DNA from: Burkholderiales bacterium
GTDB lineage: Bacteria > Pseudomonadota > Gammaproteobacteria > Burkholderiales > SG8-41
Direction of reading: 5' to 3'
NCBI GenBank assembly: GCA_019744975.1
Contig: JAIETP010000014.1
Location: 62,001-126,000 of the forward strand
Length of the DNA: 64,000 bases
Part shown: in pieces, positions 32,920 to 41,449 of the stretch
How the letters are laid out: every line of letters begins with the position of its first letter
Numbering within the stretch: position 1 is the stretch's first letter
Program-made: the position numbers and the translations under genes
The notes under the pieces: generated by a model
Told to the model about the DNA's origin: nothing
Databases searched by the model: none
Seen by the model: the letters and a program-made list of their open reading frames with translations, nothing else

Positions 32920-34373
32920 GCCACCGTCCCCTGTCTGAGCGGCAGTGTCAGGCGCATGCGCGCACCCGACCGTGCCGGTTCGTCCACCACTTCGGCGGTG
33001 CCGCCATGCGCCTGGGCATAATCGCGGACCACCGACAAGCCTATACCCGAACCGCGCAACGGTCCGCCGGCCACCGTACGCCCGCGATAAAACGGATCAA
33101 ACACCCGTTCGCGCTCGGCGGGCGGGATACCGGGCCCGGCGTCGGCGACGTCCAGCGTCATGTGTATGCCGTCGCTGCGCGCGACAATACTGATGACATT
33201 GTTTTCAGGGGAAAATTTCACGGCATTGGACAAAAGATTATCGATCATGATGCGCAGCTTCTCCGGGTCGGCTTCCAGCGTGATGTCACCCACCTGCGGC
33301 GCAATACGCAGCGCCCGTGCGCGCAGCGCAAGATTCTGGTCATCCACCACCCGTGCCACCACGCGCCGCACTTCGACCGGTGAAAAATGCAGCGCGCTGC
33401 GATGGAATTCCGCGGCGCCGTACGACAGCAGATCTTCAATCAGCCGCTGCAATTCTATACTGCTGGCGCGCAGGATTCCGGCAACCTCCTGCTGCTCCGG
33501 CGTCAGCTTGCCCAGCGCCTCCTCGGACAACAGCTCGGAGCCTTCGCGCAGCGCCGTCAGCGGCGTTTTCAGTTCATGCGATACCTGGCGCAGGAAGCGG
33601 TTTTTCTGCTGCTCCAGTTCAGTCAGGCGATGACGCAGCCATTCGATGCGGCGTCCGAGCAGCTGCAGGTCGCGCGGCCCGCTGACGCCGACCGGCGCCG
33701 AAAAATCCCCGCCGCCCATGCGCCGGATCGCCGCGTCAATCTGCCGGATCGGCCGCGCAATCAGCACCGTGAACCCCGCCGCCAGCAACAGCGCCACCGG
33801 CACCAACGCCAGCATCTGCCACAGGGTGATTTGCTGGGCGCGCGTCGCGGTTTCACCCATCATCTCGATTTCGCGATCAATCAGGCGGTCACCGCGTTCG
33901 ATGATGCCCTGCGCGCGGGCATCCAGCCGGACAAATTCCGCCGCGGCTTTTTTCAGCGCCGCCGCATCCGTGGCCTCATTTGCAACAGTACCGCGCAGCG
34001 TGGTGTAAATGACCATTTCGCTGTCGATGATGTCGTTCAGTGCGATGCGCTGCTCCTCGTCAAAAGGCAGGGCCGAAAATTCGCCGGCCGTCTGCAAAAA
34101 CAGCTTGCGGTTGGTTTCATAGGCATCCAGCAGCGAACGGTCGCCGAGGATCGCCATTTGCCGCGTGTTGCGTTCCAGTGCATTCAACAGCTCCGCCAGT
34201 TTGCGGCTGGACTGCGTGGACTGTACCGCCTGCTGCACGGCACGCTGGCTGCGGTTGGCAAACTGGTTGATCGCCACCGCGTTGTTGATCAGCGCAAAAA
34301 TCAACGGCAAGGCCACCATCGCAAAGCCGATGACCAGCAGCCGGGGAAACGAGTTGGGTTGCAGGAAACGCAT
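32916..34373 (-). CDS. glrK: GlrK/QseE-type sensor histidine kinase
   Basis: A 485-residue membrane kinase with two membrane helices (about 11-33 and 185-207) around a helical periplasmic sensor. HAMP follows (about 205-258), then the His-box QVSHELKTPL with H266 and an ATPase domain with NLLSNAVKFSP, DAGPGIPP and GSGIGLSVV. The ELKTPLTALREGSELL box is typical of GlrK. Its signal is unknown here. Coupled to the QseG-like gene by a 4-base overlap. Confidence 0.9.
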   Translation of the reverse strand: MRFLQPNSFPRLLVIGFAMVALPLIFALINNAVAINQFANRSQRAVQQAVQSTQSSRKLAELLNALERNTRQMAILGDRSLLDAYETNRKLFLQTAGEFSALPFDEEQRIALNDIIDSEMVIYTTLRGTVANEATDAAALKKAAAEFVRLDARAQGIIERGDRLIDREIEMMGETATRAQQITLWQMLALVPVALLLAAGFTVLIARPIRQIDAAIRRMGGGDFSAPVGVSGPRDLQLLGRRIEWLRHRLTELEQQKNRFLRQVSHELKTPLTALREGSELLSEEALGKLTPEQQEVAGILRASSIELQRLIEDLLSYGAAEFHRSALHFSPVEVRRVVARVVDDQNLALRARALRIAPQVGDITLEADPEKLRIMIDNLLSNAVKFSPENNVISIVARSDGIHMTLDVADAGPGIPPAERERVFDPFYRGRTVAGGPLRGSGIGLSVVRDYAQAHGGTAEVVDEPARSGARMRLTLPLRQGTVA

Positions 34374-34437
34374 CAGTTCAACCGGTGAAAAGAGCCGGGG
34401 AATACGCTTTACGGCGCGGCAGCCGCAAAAACCGCGA

Positions 34438-35037
34438 TTACGCGCCCTGCTTGTTCTTGTCTTCGAGGGTCTTGATCAATCCGTCGATGCCGCCGCGACT
34501 GATTTCCGAGGCAAAAGTACCGCGGTAATTGATCACCAGACTGGCGTTTTCAGCGACGATGTCGGTAACCTTCCAGCTCTTGTCGGTCAGCGTCATGCGG
34601 TAATCGATGCTCAGCGGCTGACGTCCCGGCTCGCGGACAAAGGTACGCACGGTGGTGTAATCATCCCCCGGCTTCATCTGCAGCGGTCTGACCTCGATTT
34701 TGCGTTCGACATTGGCGGACTCGGCCAGCGCCGTGGTGTAAGTCCGCACCAGCAGCGTGCGGAAGGCGTTTTCCAGGGCCTTCTGCTGTGCCGGTGTGGC
34801 GTCGCGCCAGGATTTGCCCATGGCGGTCTGCGTCATCACGCGAAAATCAAAATGCGGCAGCACTTTTTTCTCGGCAACGTCCTGCAGCGTCCGGCGATCC
34901 TGGTTCTGCTTGAGGATGGCCAGCACCTCTTCGACCGTGGTGCGCACCAGCACGTCGGGCGCGGTCTGGGCCCAGGCGGTGAACGCCGCAGCCGAGGTGA
35001 TCAGAACGAGGAGGATTGCAGCGAGTGCTTTTGTCAT
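34438..35037 (-). CDS. MlaC/Ttg2D-type phospholipid-binding protein
   Basis: Periplasmic carrier of the Mla pathway, which moves mislocalised phospholipids between outer and inner membrane. From ATG 35037 (AAGGGA upstream) it has 199 residues with a signal peptide ending near AAAFTAWA, and the core VLPHFDFRVMTQTAMGKSWRDATPAQQ, read here as positions 60-86, then SWKVTDIVAENASLVINYR. Other mla genes are absent, so this is a stand-alone or paralogous copy, placed upstream of glrK on the same strand. Confidence 0.9.
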   Translation of the reverse strand: MTKALAAILLVLITSAAAFTAWAQTAPDVLVRTTVEEVLAILKQNQDRRTLQDVAEKKVLPHFDFRVMTQTAMGKSWRDATPAQQKALENAFRTLLVRTYTTALAESANVERKIEVRPLQMKPGDDYTTVRTFVREPGRQPLSIDYRMTLTDKSWKVTDIVAENASLVINYRGTFASEISRGGIDGLIKTLEDKNKQGA

Positions 35038-35290
35038 ATTGTTGTTTTCCCTTGCGAATGGTTGTCTGCAGATCATGGGAGCAATATCCACCTTATTACA
35101 CTTGTTGGGCGGGCCATTGCCATGAAATGTTCCACAGGTCTGACCGCAATATCCGGAAATCGTGCCAAAAATCACAAAATATTCCAGTGAAACAAAAACT
35201 TAAATGCATTCGTCGGCAATCAGCGACAAAACAGGCCATGCAGCGCCGTTTGTTATGATCAAGGCATAAGCGAATCAACAAAGGCCCACC

Positions 35291-36271
35291 TTGAAACTTC
35301 TGCGTTACAGCCTGAAACACGAACCCCGTACGCTGGCCCGGCTTGGCGTACTGATTACTCCCGACCGCATCGCCGACCTGCGCGCCGGTTACGCGCTGCA
35401 TCTGATGGAGCGCGCCGGCAATCCCAAGGGCCGGGAACTGGCCGCCATTTACATGCCGCCGTACATCACCGAATTCCTGCACATGGGCGAGCAGGCGTGG
35501 ATCGCGCTCGCCGATGCCTATACCTATCTCACGGATCTGGCCGCGGTCAGGCCCGACGCTCCGGGCTTTCACGGCGAACCGCTGTTCCTGCCGCTCGCCG
35601 ACTGCCGGGTATACGCCCCGATCCGGCCGTCGAAGCTGATCGCCGTCGGCCGCAACTATCCCGGCTACACCCAGTTCCCGGGCAAGACCGCGGGCAAAAT
35701 TCCCGCGGGATTCATCAAAACCCTGTCGGCCATCGTTGGCCCCGGCCGCGACATCATCAAGCCGCGCATCACCCAGGCCCTCGACTGCGAAACCGAGCTG
35801 GCGGTGGTGATCGGCAAAAAATGCAAAAACGTGCGTGAAGAAAACGCCTACGACGTGATCGCCGGTTACACCATCGTCAATGACATCACCGCACGTGACC
35901 TGGGCGCCCTCGAACGCCAGGCCGGCCACCTGTTCCTCGGCAAAACCCTGGACACCTTCGCGCCCATGGGACCGTGGATGATCACCCGCGACGCAATACC
36001 CGACCCCATGCACCTGCGCATCCAGACCCGGGTCAACGGCGAAACCCGCCAGGACGGCAATACCAAAGACATGCTGTTCCCGATCCCGCAACTGATCGCC
36101 CACTTTTCGCAAATGACCCTGCGCCCCGGCGACATCATCGCCACCGGTTCACCCGGCGGCGGCGCCCTGTCGAATCCGGACTGGTACCTCAACGCCGGCG
36201 ACGTCATCGAATCCGAAGTCGAGGGGATCGGCGTGCTGAAAAACGGCGTGGTGGACGAACCGGTCGGTTGA
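35291..36271 (+). CDS. Fumarylacetoacetate hydrolase (FAH) family protein
   Basis: A 326-residue FAH-superfamily enzyme that acts on 2-oxo or acyl-pyruvate-like acids from aromatic or carboxylate breakdown. The C-terminal catalytic domain (about 105-325) has metal-binding acids in DCETELAVVIGKK and AYDVIAGYTIVNDITARD, and GDIIATGSPGG near 280-290. It starts with TTG at 35291, 6 bases after AAAGG. It stands alone on the plus strand and is divergent from mlaC; the substrate cannot be read from sequence. Confidence 0.87.
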   Translation: MKLLRYSLKHEPRTLARLGVLITPDRIADLRAGYALHLMERAGNPKGRELAAIYMPPYITEFLHMGEQAWIALADAYTYLTDLAAVRPDAPGFHGEPLFLPLADCRVYAPIRPSKLIAVGRNYPGYTQFPGKTAGKIPAGFIKTLSAIVGPGRDIIKPRITQALDCETELAVVIGKKCKNVREENAYDVIAGYTIVNDITARDLGALERQAGHLFLGKTLDTFAPMGPWMITRDAIPDPMHLRIQTRVNGETRQDGNTKDMLFPIPQLIAHFSQMTLRPGDIIATGSPGGGALSNPDWYLNAGDVIESEVEGIGVLKNGVVDEPVG

Positions 36272-36294
36272 CCGGCTTTTCAACCAAAGATCAT

Positions 36295-36354
36295 CCCGTT
36301 CGCCCTGAGCCTGTCGAAGGGCAGCAGGGCTTCGACAGGCTCAGCCCGAACGGG
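36295..36354. repeat. REP-like hairpin, double copy
   Basis: Two facing copies of CTTCGACAGGCTCAG-NNN-CGAACGGG form a 25-bp stem with few mismatches around a 10-base loop. It sits between two convergent genes and could also act as a terminator. Related copies occur at 45795 and 47152. Confidence 0.85.
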
Positions 36355-36394
36355 CTCAGCAATGCTGCAACAGCAAAGGTTCTGCTGCTTGCAA

Positions 36395-37456
36395 CTAACG
36401 CGCCAGATTCCCGATCTTCAGCTCACCCGCCAGCTGATCCAGCGCAGCGAGCAAGGCCGGCGGCATCGGAATGCCATTTTTCTCATTTTCAGCGCGGGCG
36501 ATATGTGTGCCTTCGCCCGGCAGACGGATGCGGTCGACGCCGGGCAGGCGTTTTGAATTGCGAATGTCGCGGATCAGTGTGTCCATGCCCTGCTTGAATT
36601 CCTGCAGGTCCTGGAAGGCTTCGATGTTGATGGCAACGATGGTGTGCCCGGTGTTGGTTTCGGTGGTGTCATCGTTGTTGAAATCGACCACATCCTTGCC
36701 CATCGCCGCGCCATTCAGGTTGCCGGCGAGCAAACCCATCACCAGCGCCAGGCCGTAACCCTTGTAACCGCCGATCGGCAACAGGAAACCCTCGCTGGCG
36801 CGTTTCGGATCGGTCAGCGGCTTGCCCTGCCGATCCATCATCCAGCCCTCGGGCATCATTTCGCCGCGCTGCGCCTTGGTTTTGACTTTGCCGTACGCCG
36901 CCACTGTGGTGGCCATATCAAGAACAATGGCAGGTTCGTCTCCGGCGGGTACGGCAACCGCTATGGGATTCGTCGATAGCAGCATGTCCAGCCCGCCCCA
37001 GGGCGGCAGATGGTTGGCGCTGCCCACGGCCATGTAGAGGCCGATCATGTTGTGCTGTGCCGGCATGCTGGCGTACAGCGACGCCGGACCGGCGTGGTTG
37101 CTCCAGCGTGCGCCGACCCAGGCCACGCCTGCAGTCTTCGCTTTTTCGATGGCTTTTTCGGTGGCGAATTTCATCACCAGATGACCCATGCCGTTGTCGC
37201 CGTGCACCAGCGCCATGCCGGCCATCTCGCGTTCGACACGGATATTCGGTTTGACGTTGACCGCTCCGCCCTTGATACGGCGGATGTACTGCGGCAGGCG
37301 GAACACGCCATGACCTTCGGAGCCGTTGATATCCGCCTGCGCCATCAGTTGCGCGATGGCTTTTGCGTCCTCGCGGGGCACATCCACTGCTTCGAATGCG
37401 CTGGCAATGAAACTGCGCAGCTTGTCGCCGGAAATCCGTTGTTTCTGTTCAGTCAT
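36395..37456 (-). CDS. Ldh-family NAD(P)-dependent malate/lactate-type dehydrogenase
   Basis: A 353-residue member of the malate/L-lactate/sulfolactate dehydrogenase (YlbC/YbiC-like) family, which is unrelated to classic LDH. Signatures are GHGVFRLPQYIRRI (N-terminal helix pair), RWSNHAGPASLYA, STNPIAVAVPAGDEP and GYKGYGLALVMGLL. It probably oxidises a 2-hydroxy acid. Its ATG lies inside the 3' end of the upstream VOC gene (8-base overlap), making it the last gene of a minus-strand operon. Confidence 0.88.
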   Translation of the reverse strand: MTEQKQRISGDKLRSFIASAFEAVDVPREDAKAIAQLMAQADINGSEGHGVFRLPQYIRRIKGGAVNVKPNIRVEREMAGMALVHGDNGMGHLVMKFATEKAIEKAKTAGVAWVGARWSNHAGPASLYASMPAQHNMIGLYMAVGSANHLPPWGGLDMLLSTNPIAVAVPAGDEPAIVLDMATTVAAYGKVKTKAQRGEMMPEGWMMDRQGKPLTDPKRASEGFLLPIGGYKGYGLALVMGLLAGNLNGAAMGKDVVDFNNDDTTETNTGHTIVAINIEAFQDLQEFKQGMDTLIRDIRNSKRLPGVDRIRLPGEGTHIARAENEKNGIPMPPALLAALDQLAGELKIGNLAR

Positions 37457-37859
37457 TGTTTTCTTCCAACTCGATCAATGCGCCGAGAAAATCCTTGGGA
37501 TGCACAAAGGCGATGCGCTCGCCGTGCACATTCAGTTGTACCTTGCCACCGCCCAGCACCTGCGCACCCGCTGCGGTAAGTTCGGTTGTAGTCTGCTCGA
37601 CGCTGTCGACACCGAGGCAGAAATGATGGATGCCGCCCTTGGGATTGCGCTCCAGGAATTTACCCACCGGTGAATCGGGCCGCGATGGTTCCATCAGTTC
37701 GATCTTCGCATTGCCGAGATCAATGTAAGTCATGCGCACGCCCTGCTCTTCATTGACCTTGATCGGGCCGGCGGTCAGCCCGTACGTCGCGCGCAGTTTT
37801 TCCAGTGCCTTAGCCAGGTCAGGCACAACGATGGAGACATGGCTGAGTCCGGTAATCAT
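37449..37859 (-). CDS. VOC protein, methylmalonyl-CoA epimerase-like
   Basis: A 136-residue vicinal oxygen chelate protein with the epimerase-like pattern: LSHVSIVVPDLAKAL, GVRMTYIDLGNAKIELMEP, HHFCLGVDSVE and AFVHPKDFLGALIELEE, giving His and Glu metal ligands. It could epimerise an acyl-CoA or act on a related substrate. It lies between a CaiB-type CoA transferase and a dehydrogenase, which fits CoA-ester metabolism. An AT-rich motif copy ends 13 bases before its ATG. Confidence 0.85.
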   Translation of the reverse strand: MITGLSHVSIVVPDLAKALEKLRATYGLTAGPIKVNEEQGVRMTYIDLGNAKIELMEPSRPDSPVGKFLERNPKGGIHHFCLGVDSVEQTTTELTAAGAQVLGGGKVQLNVHGERIAFVHPKDFLGALIELEENND

Positions 37860-37872
37860 CGTGGGTATTTAT

Positions 37873-37901
37873 ATAAGTATTTGATTTTAAATAACTTTTT
37901 C
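37873..37901 (+). repeat. AT-rich motif, copy 6 (across the CaiB stop)
   Basis: The plus strand reads ATAAGTATTTGATTTTA then AATAACTTTTTC. On the minus strand it encodes the last residues (KVI) and stop of the CoA transferase and lies just before the VOC start. The reverse strand has AATCAA-ATAC-TTA, a full IHF consensus match. Confidence 0.65.
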
Positions 37902-39092
37902 TGCGCGCAACTCGTTGATGCGTGCATCGCTGAAACCGAGTTCTTCACGCAATACCGCTTCGGTGTGCTGGCCCAACAACGGCGGCGCGCGGCGAATACT
38001 CGCCGGCGTGTCGCTGAAACGAAAAGGGATGCCGAGCATTTTGACATTGCCCGCGGTCGGGTGCTCGACGGAAGTCACCATGTCGCGCGCAATCGCATGC
38101 GGCGCGGCCAGCGCCTGCGCCACGCTGTTGATGCGGCCACAGGGAATGCCGGCCGCCGTCAGTTTCTCAATCCAGGTTTCTGCGCCCTCGTGTTTTAACT
38201 CAGCCTTGATCAACTCATCCAATGCATCGCGATTGCCAACACGGTCCGGATTTTTTGTGAAACGTGCATCAGCCACCCATTCCGCATGGCCCAACACCGC
38301 GGCAAACTTCGCGAACTGGCCGTCATTGCCCACCGCCACCGCGATCCTGTCATCACGCGTCGGGTAGGCGGTGTACGGCACGATGTTGGGATGGCCGTTG
38401 CCGAAGCGGCCGGCATCCTTGCCCGAGATCAGATGGTTGGCGGCAACATTGGCCAGCATCGCAAGGCCACTGTCGAACAGCGACACTTCAACATGCTGGC
38501 CGCGGCCGGTGCTGTGACGTGCATTCAGCGCAGCGAGCACGGTATTGCAGGCCAGCATGCCGGTGCAGATATCGACAATGGCCACCCCGTATTTCATCGG
38601 CTCACCGTCGCGCTCGCCGGTGATGCCCATCAGCCCGGACTCGGCCTGCAGGATGAAATCGTAACCGGGCAATCCGGCCTTGGGTCCGACGGCACCGTAA
38701 CCGGTGATCGAACAGCGCACCACGCGCGGCGCATTGGCCTTGAGCCATTCGTTGTCGAAGCCCCACTTCTCCAGCGTGCCGACCTTGAAATTCTCGACCA
38801 GCACATCGGACTTGCGTATGAGGCCGGCCAATACCTCCTGACCGGACTTCACCGCCATGTTCAGTGTCATCGAGCGTTTGTTGCGATTGACGCCGAGGTA
38901 ATAGGCCGACTCGCCCTCGGCAAAGGGCGGGCCCCAGCTGCGGGTGTCGTCGCCACTGCCCGGCGGCTCGACCTTGATCACATCCGCACCCATGTCGCCG
39001 AGCATCATCGTACACAGCGGACCGGCGAGGATGCGAGTCAGGTCGAGGACGCGGACACCGGCGAGCGCGCCGGCGGGATGTTCAGAAGTCAT
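37887..39092 (-). CDS. CaiB/BaiF (type III) CoA transferase, copy A
   Basis: A family III CoA transferase of about 401 residues that moves CoA between an acyl-CoA donor and a carboxylate acceptor. It has RVLDLTRILAGPLCTMMLGD, the catalytic Asp region GYDFILQAESGLM (Asp near 150-175) and HVEVSLFDSGLAML. A TTG one codon before ATG 39092 is also possible. It is followed by a VOC gene and preceded by an enoyl-CoA hydratase, so it probably activates an acid that enters a beta-oxidation-like route. Confidence 0.93.
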   Translation of the reverse strand: MTSEHPAGALAGVRVLDLTRILAGPLCTMMLGDMGADVIKVEPPGSGDDTRSWGPPFAEGESAYYLGVNRNKRSMTLNMAVKSGQEVLAGLIRKSDVLVENFKVGTLEKWGFDNEWLKANAPRVVRCSITGYGAVGPKAGLPGYDFILQAESGLMGITGERDGEPMKYGVAIVDICTGMLACNTVLAALNARHSTGRGQHVEVSLFDSGLAMLANVAANHLISGKDAGRFGNGHPNIVPYTAYPTRDDRIAVAVGNDGQFAKFAAVLGHAEWVADARFTKNPDRVGNRDALDELIKAELKHEGAETWIEKLTAAGIPCGRINSVAQALAAPHAIARDMVTSVEHPTAGNVKMLGIPFRFSDTPASIRRAPPLLGQHTEAVLREELGFSDARINELRAEKVI

Positions 39093-39127
39093 CAAAATTT
39101 CCTGCTGCTGAAAAGAGCAACTGCTTT

Positions 39128-39218
39128 AACCGCCAAGACGCCAAGGCCGCCAAGAAGAGCAAACCATAACTAAAATCAGGTTTTTTGTTTTCTTGGCGTT
39201 CTTGGCGTCTTGGCGGTT
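39128..39218. repeat. Word-based inverted repeat 2 (CGCCAAGA type)
   Basis: The left arm AACCGCCAAGACGCCAAGG and following CCGCCAAGAAG faces the right arm CTTGGCGTTCTTGGCGTC and TTGGCGGTT. Each arm is three to four tandem variants of an 8-9-bp word. It lies between the CoA transferase and enoyl-CoA hydratase genes. Confidence 0.85.
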
Positions 39219-39235
39219 CAGTTTTGCCTTGGTTT

Positions 39236-40147
39236 TTATTTCTTGCGACGCATCGATGGCGGCGCATTGAGGTCGCGCTCGTAACCATCGACGTATTGCT
39301 CCAGTTCCTTTTTCGCCTGCATGCGGAATTTCTGGAAGTTCGGCTTGCGGCCGGCGAGGAAGGCGTCCATGCCCTCGTTCGCCTCTGGCGAACCCCAGAC
39401 ATGCGCCAGCAGTTCCATGCCCTGCTGCCACGACGAGTACAGATTGTCGGATTCGAAGTTCAGCGACTTCTTGGTCATGCGGATGGTCAGCGCGCTGTGG
39501 CCCTTCATGGTTTCGCACCACTTCAGCGTTTCCTTGACCAGATCTTTTTGCGGCACGCATTTGTTGATCAGGCCTACTTCGACCGCTTCCTTGGCACCGA
39601 AGCGCCTTGCGCAGAAAATCATTTCGCGCGCCAGGCGTTCACCGATGATGCGCGGGATGTACTGGGTCGCACCCACCGTCGGGCAGGCACCGACTTTCGC
39701 GCCGGTCTGGCCGAGCACCGCGTTTTCGGAGGCAATCACCAGGTCGCACCATAGTGCCAATTCGTGTCCGCCGCCCATACACCAGCCGTTGACCATCGCG
39801 ATCACCGGGATCGGCAGGCCGCGAATGGTCATCGCGAGGCCCAGCATGCGGTCGTTCCACATATAGGCGTTGGTGAAATTGAGGCGTTTCATCGCAAAAA
39901 AATCGCCGCCGGCGGAAAAGGACTTGTTGCCCTTGCCGGTGATCACGGCGCAGACGATCGACGGGTCTTCGCGTGTCGATTTCAGCGCGTCGATCATCTC
40001 GTCGAGGGTCTGTTCGCGAAAGGCGTTGAGCACCTTCTCGCGGTTGATGGTGATCCACGCCACCTGATCCTTCACTTCGAACAGGATGTCACCGTATTTT
40101 TTGCCAACCGGCTTGCGAGCTTTGGATTTTTTGAGCTTCGTTGCCAT
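39236..40147 (-). CDS. Enoyl-CoA hydratase/isomerase, MenB/BadI-like
   Basis: A 303-residue crotonase-fold enzyme. The oxyanion-hole segments are GNKSFSAGGDF and GWCMGGGHELALWCDL. The stretch NAVLGQTGAKVGACP resembles naphthoyl-CoA synthase (MenB) and ring-opening hydrolases such as BadI, but no menaquinone or cyclohexane-carboxylate genes are adjacent. ATG 40147 is preceded by GAGGA at good spacing; a GTG at 40159 is less likely. The Lys-rich N terminus (KLKKSKARKPVGKK) is an unusual extension. Confidence 0.88.
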   Translation of the reverse strand: MATKLKKSKARKPVGKKYGDILFEVKDQVAWITINREKVLNAFREQTLDEMIDALKSTREDPSIVCAVITGKGNKSFSAGGDFFAMKRLNFTNAYMWNDRMLGLAMTIRGLPIPVIAMVNGWCMGGGHELALWCDLVIASENAVLGQTGAKVGACPTVGATQYIPRIIGERLAREMIFCARRFGAKEAVEVGLINKCVPQKDLVKETLKWCETMKGHSALTIRMTKKSLNFESDNLYSSWQQGMELLAHVWGSPEANEGMDAFLAGRKPNFQKFRMQAKKELEQYVDGYERDLNAPPSMRRKK

Positions 40148-40211
40148 TACATTCCTCACGGGTAAATTACGCTGCAGAAAGCGACGATTCTAGCAGATGG
40201 TCCTCTGCCGA

Positions 40212-40240
40212 TTGACAGGCCACGGCGGTATCTCTATCGT
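40212..40240 (+). promoter_or_regulatory. Predicted sigma-70 promoter for the Bug gene at 40302
   Basis: TTGACA (40212-40217), 17-base spacer, TATCGT (40235-40240). It would give a leader of about 55 bases before the ATG with its GGAGGAG site. Read by eye only. Confidence 0.45.
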
Positions 40241-40301
40241 GGTTTGGCGGCACAGAATACGCAGTTCACAACATGACACCGCCGCCCTTCGGAGGAGTCC
40301 C

Positions 40302-41267
40302 ATGAAAACATACGCATGGTCGTTGATCACCGTCTCCTGCGCGTTCGCGCTGTCCGCCCAAGCCCAGAATTACCCGACAAAACCGGTGCGCATCATCGTG
40401 CCCTTTGCCCCCGCCGGCCCCACTGACAACCAGGCGCGCTGGGCGGCGCAGCAACTCACCGCTGCGCTGGGCCAGCAGTTCCTCGTTGAAAACCGCGGCG
40501 GCGCGGGCGGTGTGCCCGGCACCGAAGCCGTGGTGCGCAGCGCACCTGACGGCTACACCTTGCTCGCCGGCAACCCCGGCCCGCTGACCATTTCGCCCAG
40601 CGTGCGCAACCAGATGCCCTATGACACGCTGCGCGACCTCGCACCCATCGTGCTCATCGCAAGAAGCGCCAGTTGCATCTGCCTGCATCCCAGCCTGCCG
40701 GCGAAAAACGTCAAGGAGTTCGTCACGCTGGCCAAGGCACGCCCCGGACAGATCAACTACGGCTCACCCGGCGTGGGCACCGTCGGCCATCTCGCCAGCG
40801 AACTCTTCGCCTTCCAGGCCGGGGTCAAGCTGAACCACATCCCGTACAAGGGTGCTGCGCAGTACACCGTCGACCTGATCGCCGGCAACATCGAACTCGC
40901 GATCAACCAGTTCGCGATTTCGGCGCCGCTGGTCAAGGCCGGCAAGGTGCGCTGCCTCGGCGCCACCTCGCGCGAACGCTCGCCGCTGCTGCCCGAAGTG
41001 CCGACCATCGCCGAACAGGGCATCAAGGATTTCGAGAGTTACAACTGGAACGGCATCCTCGCGCCGGCAGGCACACAGCCGGCGATCGTCAACCGCATCG
41101 CCGACATCATCTCGAAACAGCTGACCACACCCGAGTCCCGCGCGCTGTATTCCGGCCAGGGCCATGAGGCCAGCGGCATCACCACCACGGCCTACGCGGA
41201 CTTCCTGAAGTCCGAAACCGAAAAATGGGCGAAGGTGGCGAAGGCGGCGAATATTCCGAAGCAGTGA
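40302..41267 (+). CDS. Bug-family periplasmic solute receptor
   Basis: A 321-residue Bug/TctC-like receptor. The signal peptide is MKTYAWSLITVSCAFALSAQAQ (cleavage near residue 22), then NYPTKPVRIIVPFAPAGPTD, GVPGTEAVVRSAPDGYTLL and VPTIAEQGIKDFESYNW. The start is fixed by GGAGGAG before ATG 40302. It is divergent from the enoyl-CoA hydratase operon and followed by a hydrolase, so a ligand related to their substrate is plausible but unproven. Confidence 0.93.
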   Translation: MKTYAWSLITVSCAFALSAQAQNYPTKPVRIIVPFAPAGPTDNQARWAAQQLTAALGQQFLVENRGGAGGVPGTEAVVRSAPDGYTLLAGNPGPLTISPSVRNQMPYDTLRDLAPIVLIARSASCICLHPSLPAKNVKEFVTLAKARPGQINYGSPGVGTVGHLASELFAFQAGVKLNHIPYKGAAQYTVDLIAGNIELAINQFAISAPLVKAGKVRCLGATSRERSPLLPEVPTIAEQGIKDFESYNWNGILAPAGTQPAIVNRIADIISKQLTTPESRALYSGQGHEASGITTTAYADFLKSETEKWAKVAKAANIPKQ

Positions 41268-41284
41268 AATTCAAGTTCAAAAGC

Positions 41285-41407
41285 AGCCACAGAGGGCACA
41301 GAGTCCACAGAGGAAGATCAAAAGCAAAAATCGTCTTTGTATGCCGCGAGGGCGATGCAATCCCGGTTTTCTCTGTGTCCTCTGTGTCCTCTGTGTCCTC
41401 TGTGGCT
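41285..41407. repeat. Word-based inverted repeat 3 (CACAGAGG type)
   Basis: The left arm AGCCACAGAGGGCACAGAG with CCACAGAGGA (41285-41314) faces four tandem CTCTGTGTC words ending in CTCTGTGGCT (41369-41407). It occupies most of the gap between the Bug and hydrolase genes. Confidence 0.85.
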
Positions 41408-41449
41408 AAAGATTTTAGGTTTTAGATTTTCGCAAACAAAGGAACCGGC

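Noticed and set aside
33196-33222. Possible tenth AT-rich motif inside glrK
   Set aside because: It shares ATTGTTTT and AAAATTTCAC but has GC bases in the core and encodes the normal kinase N-box region.
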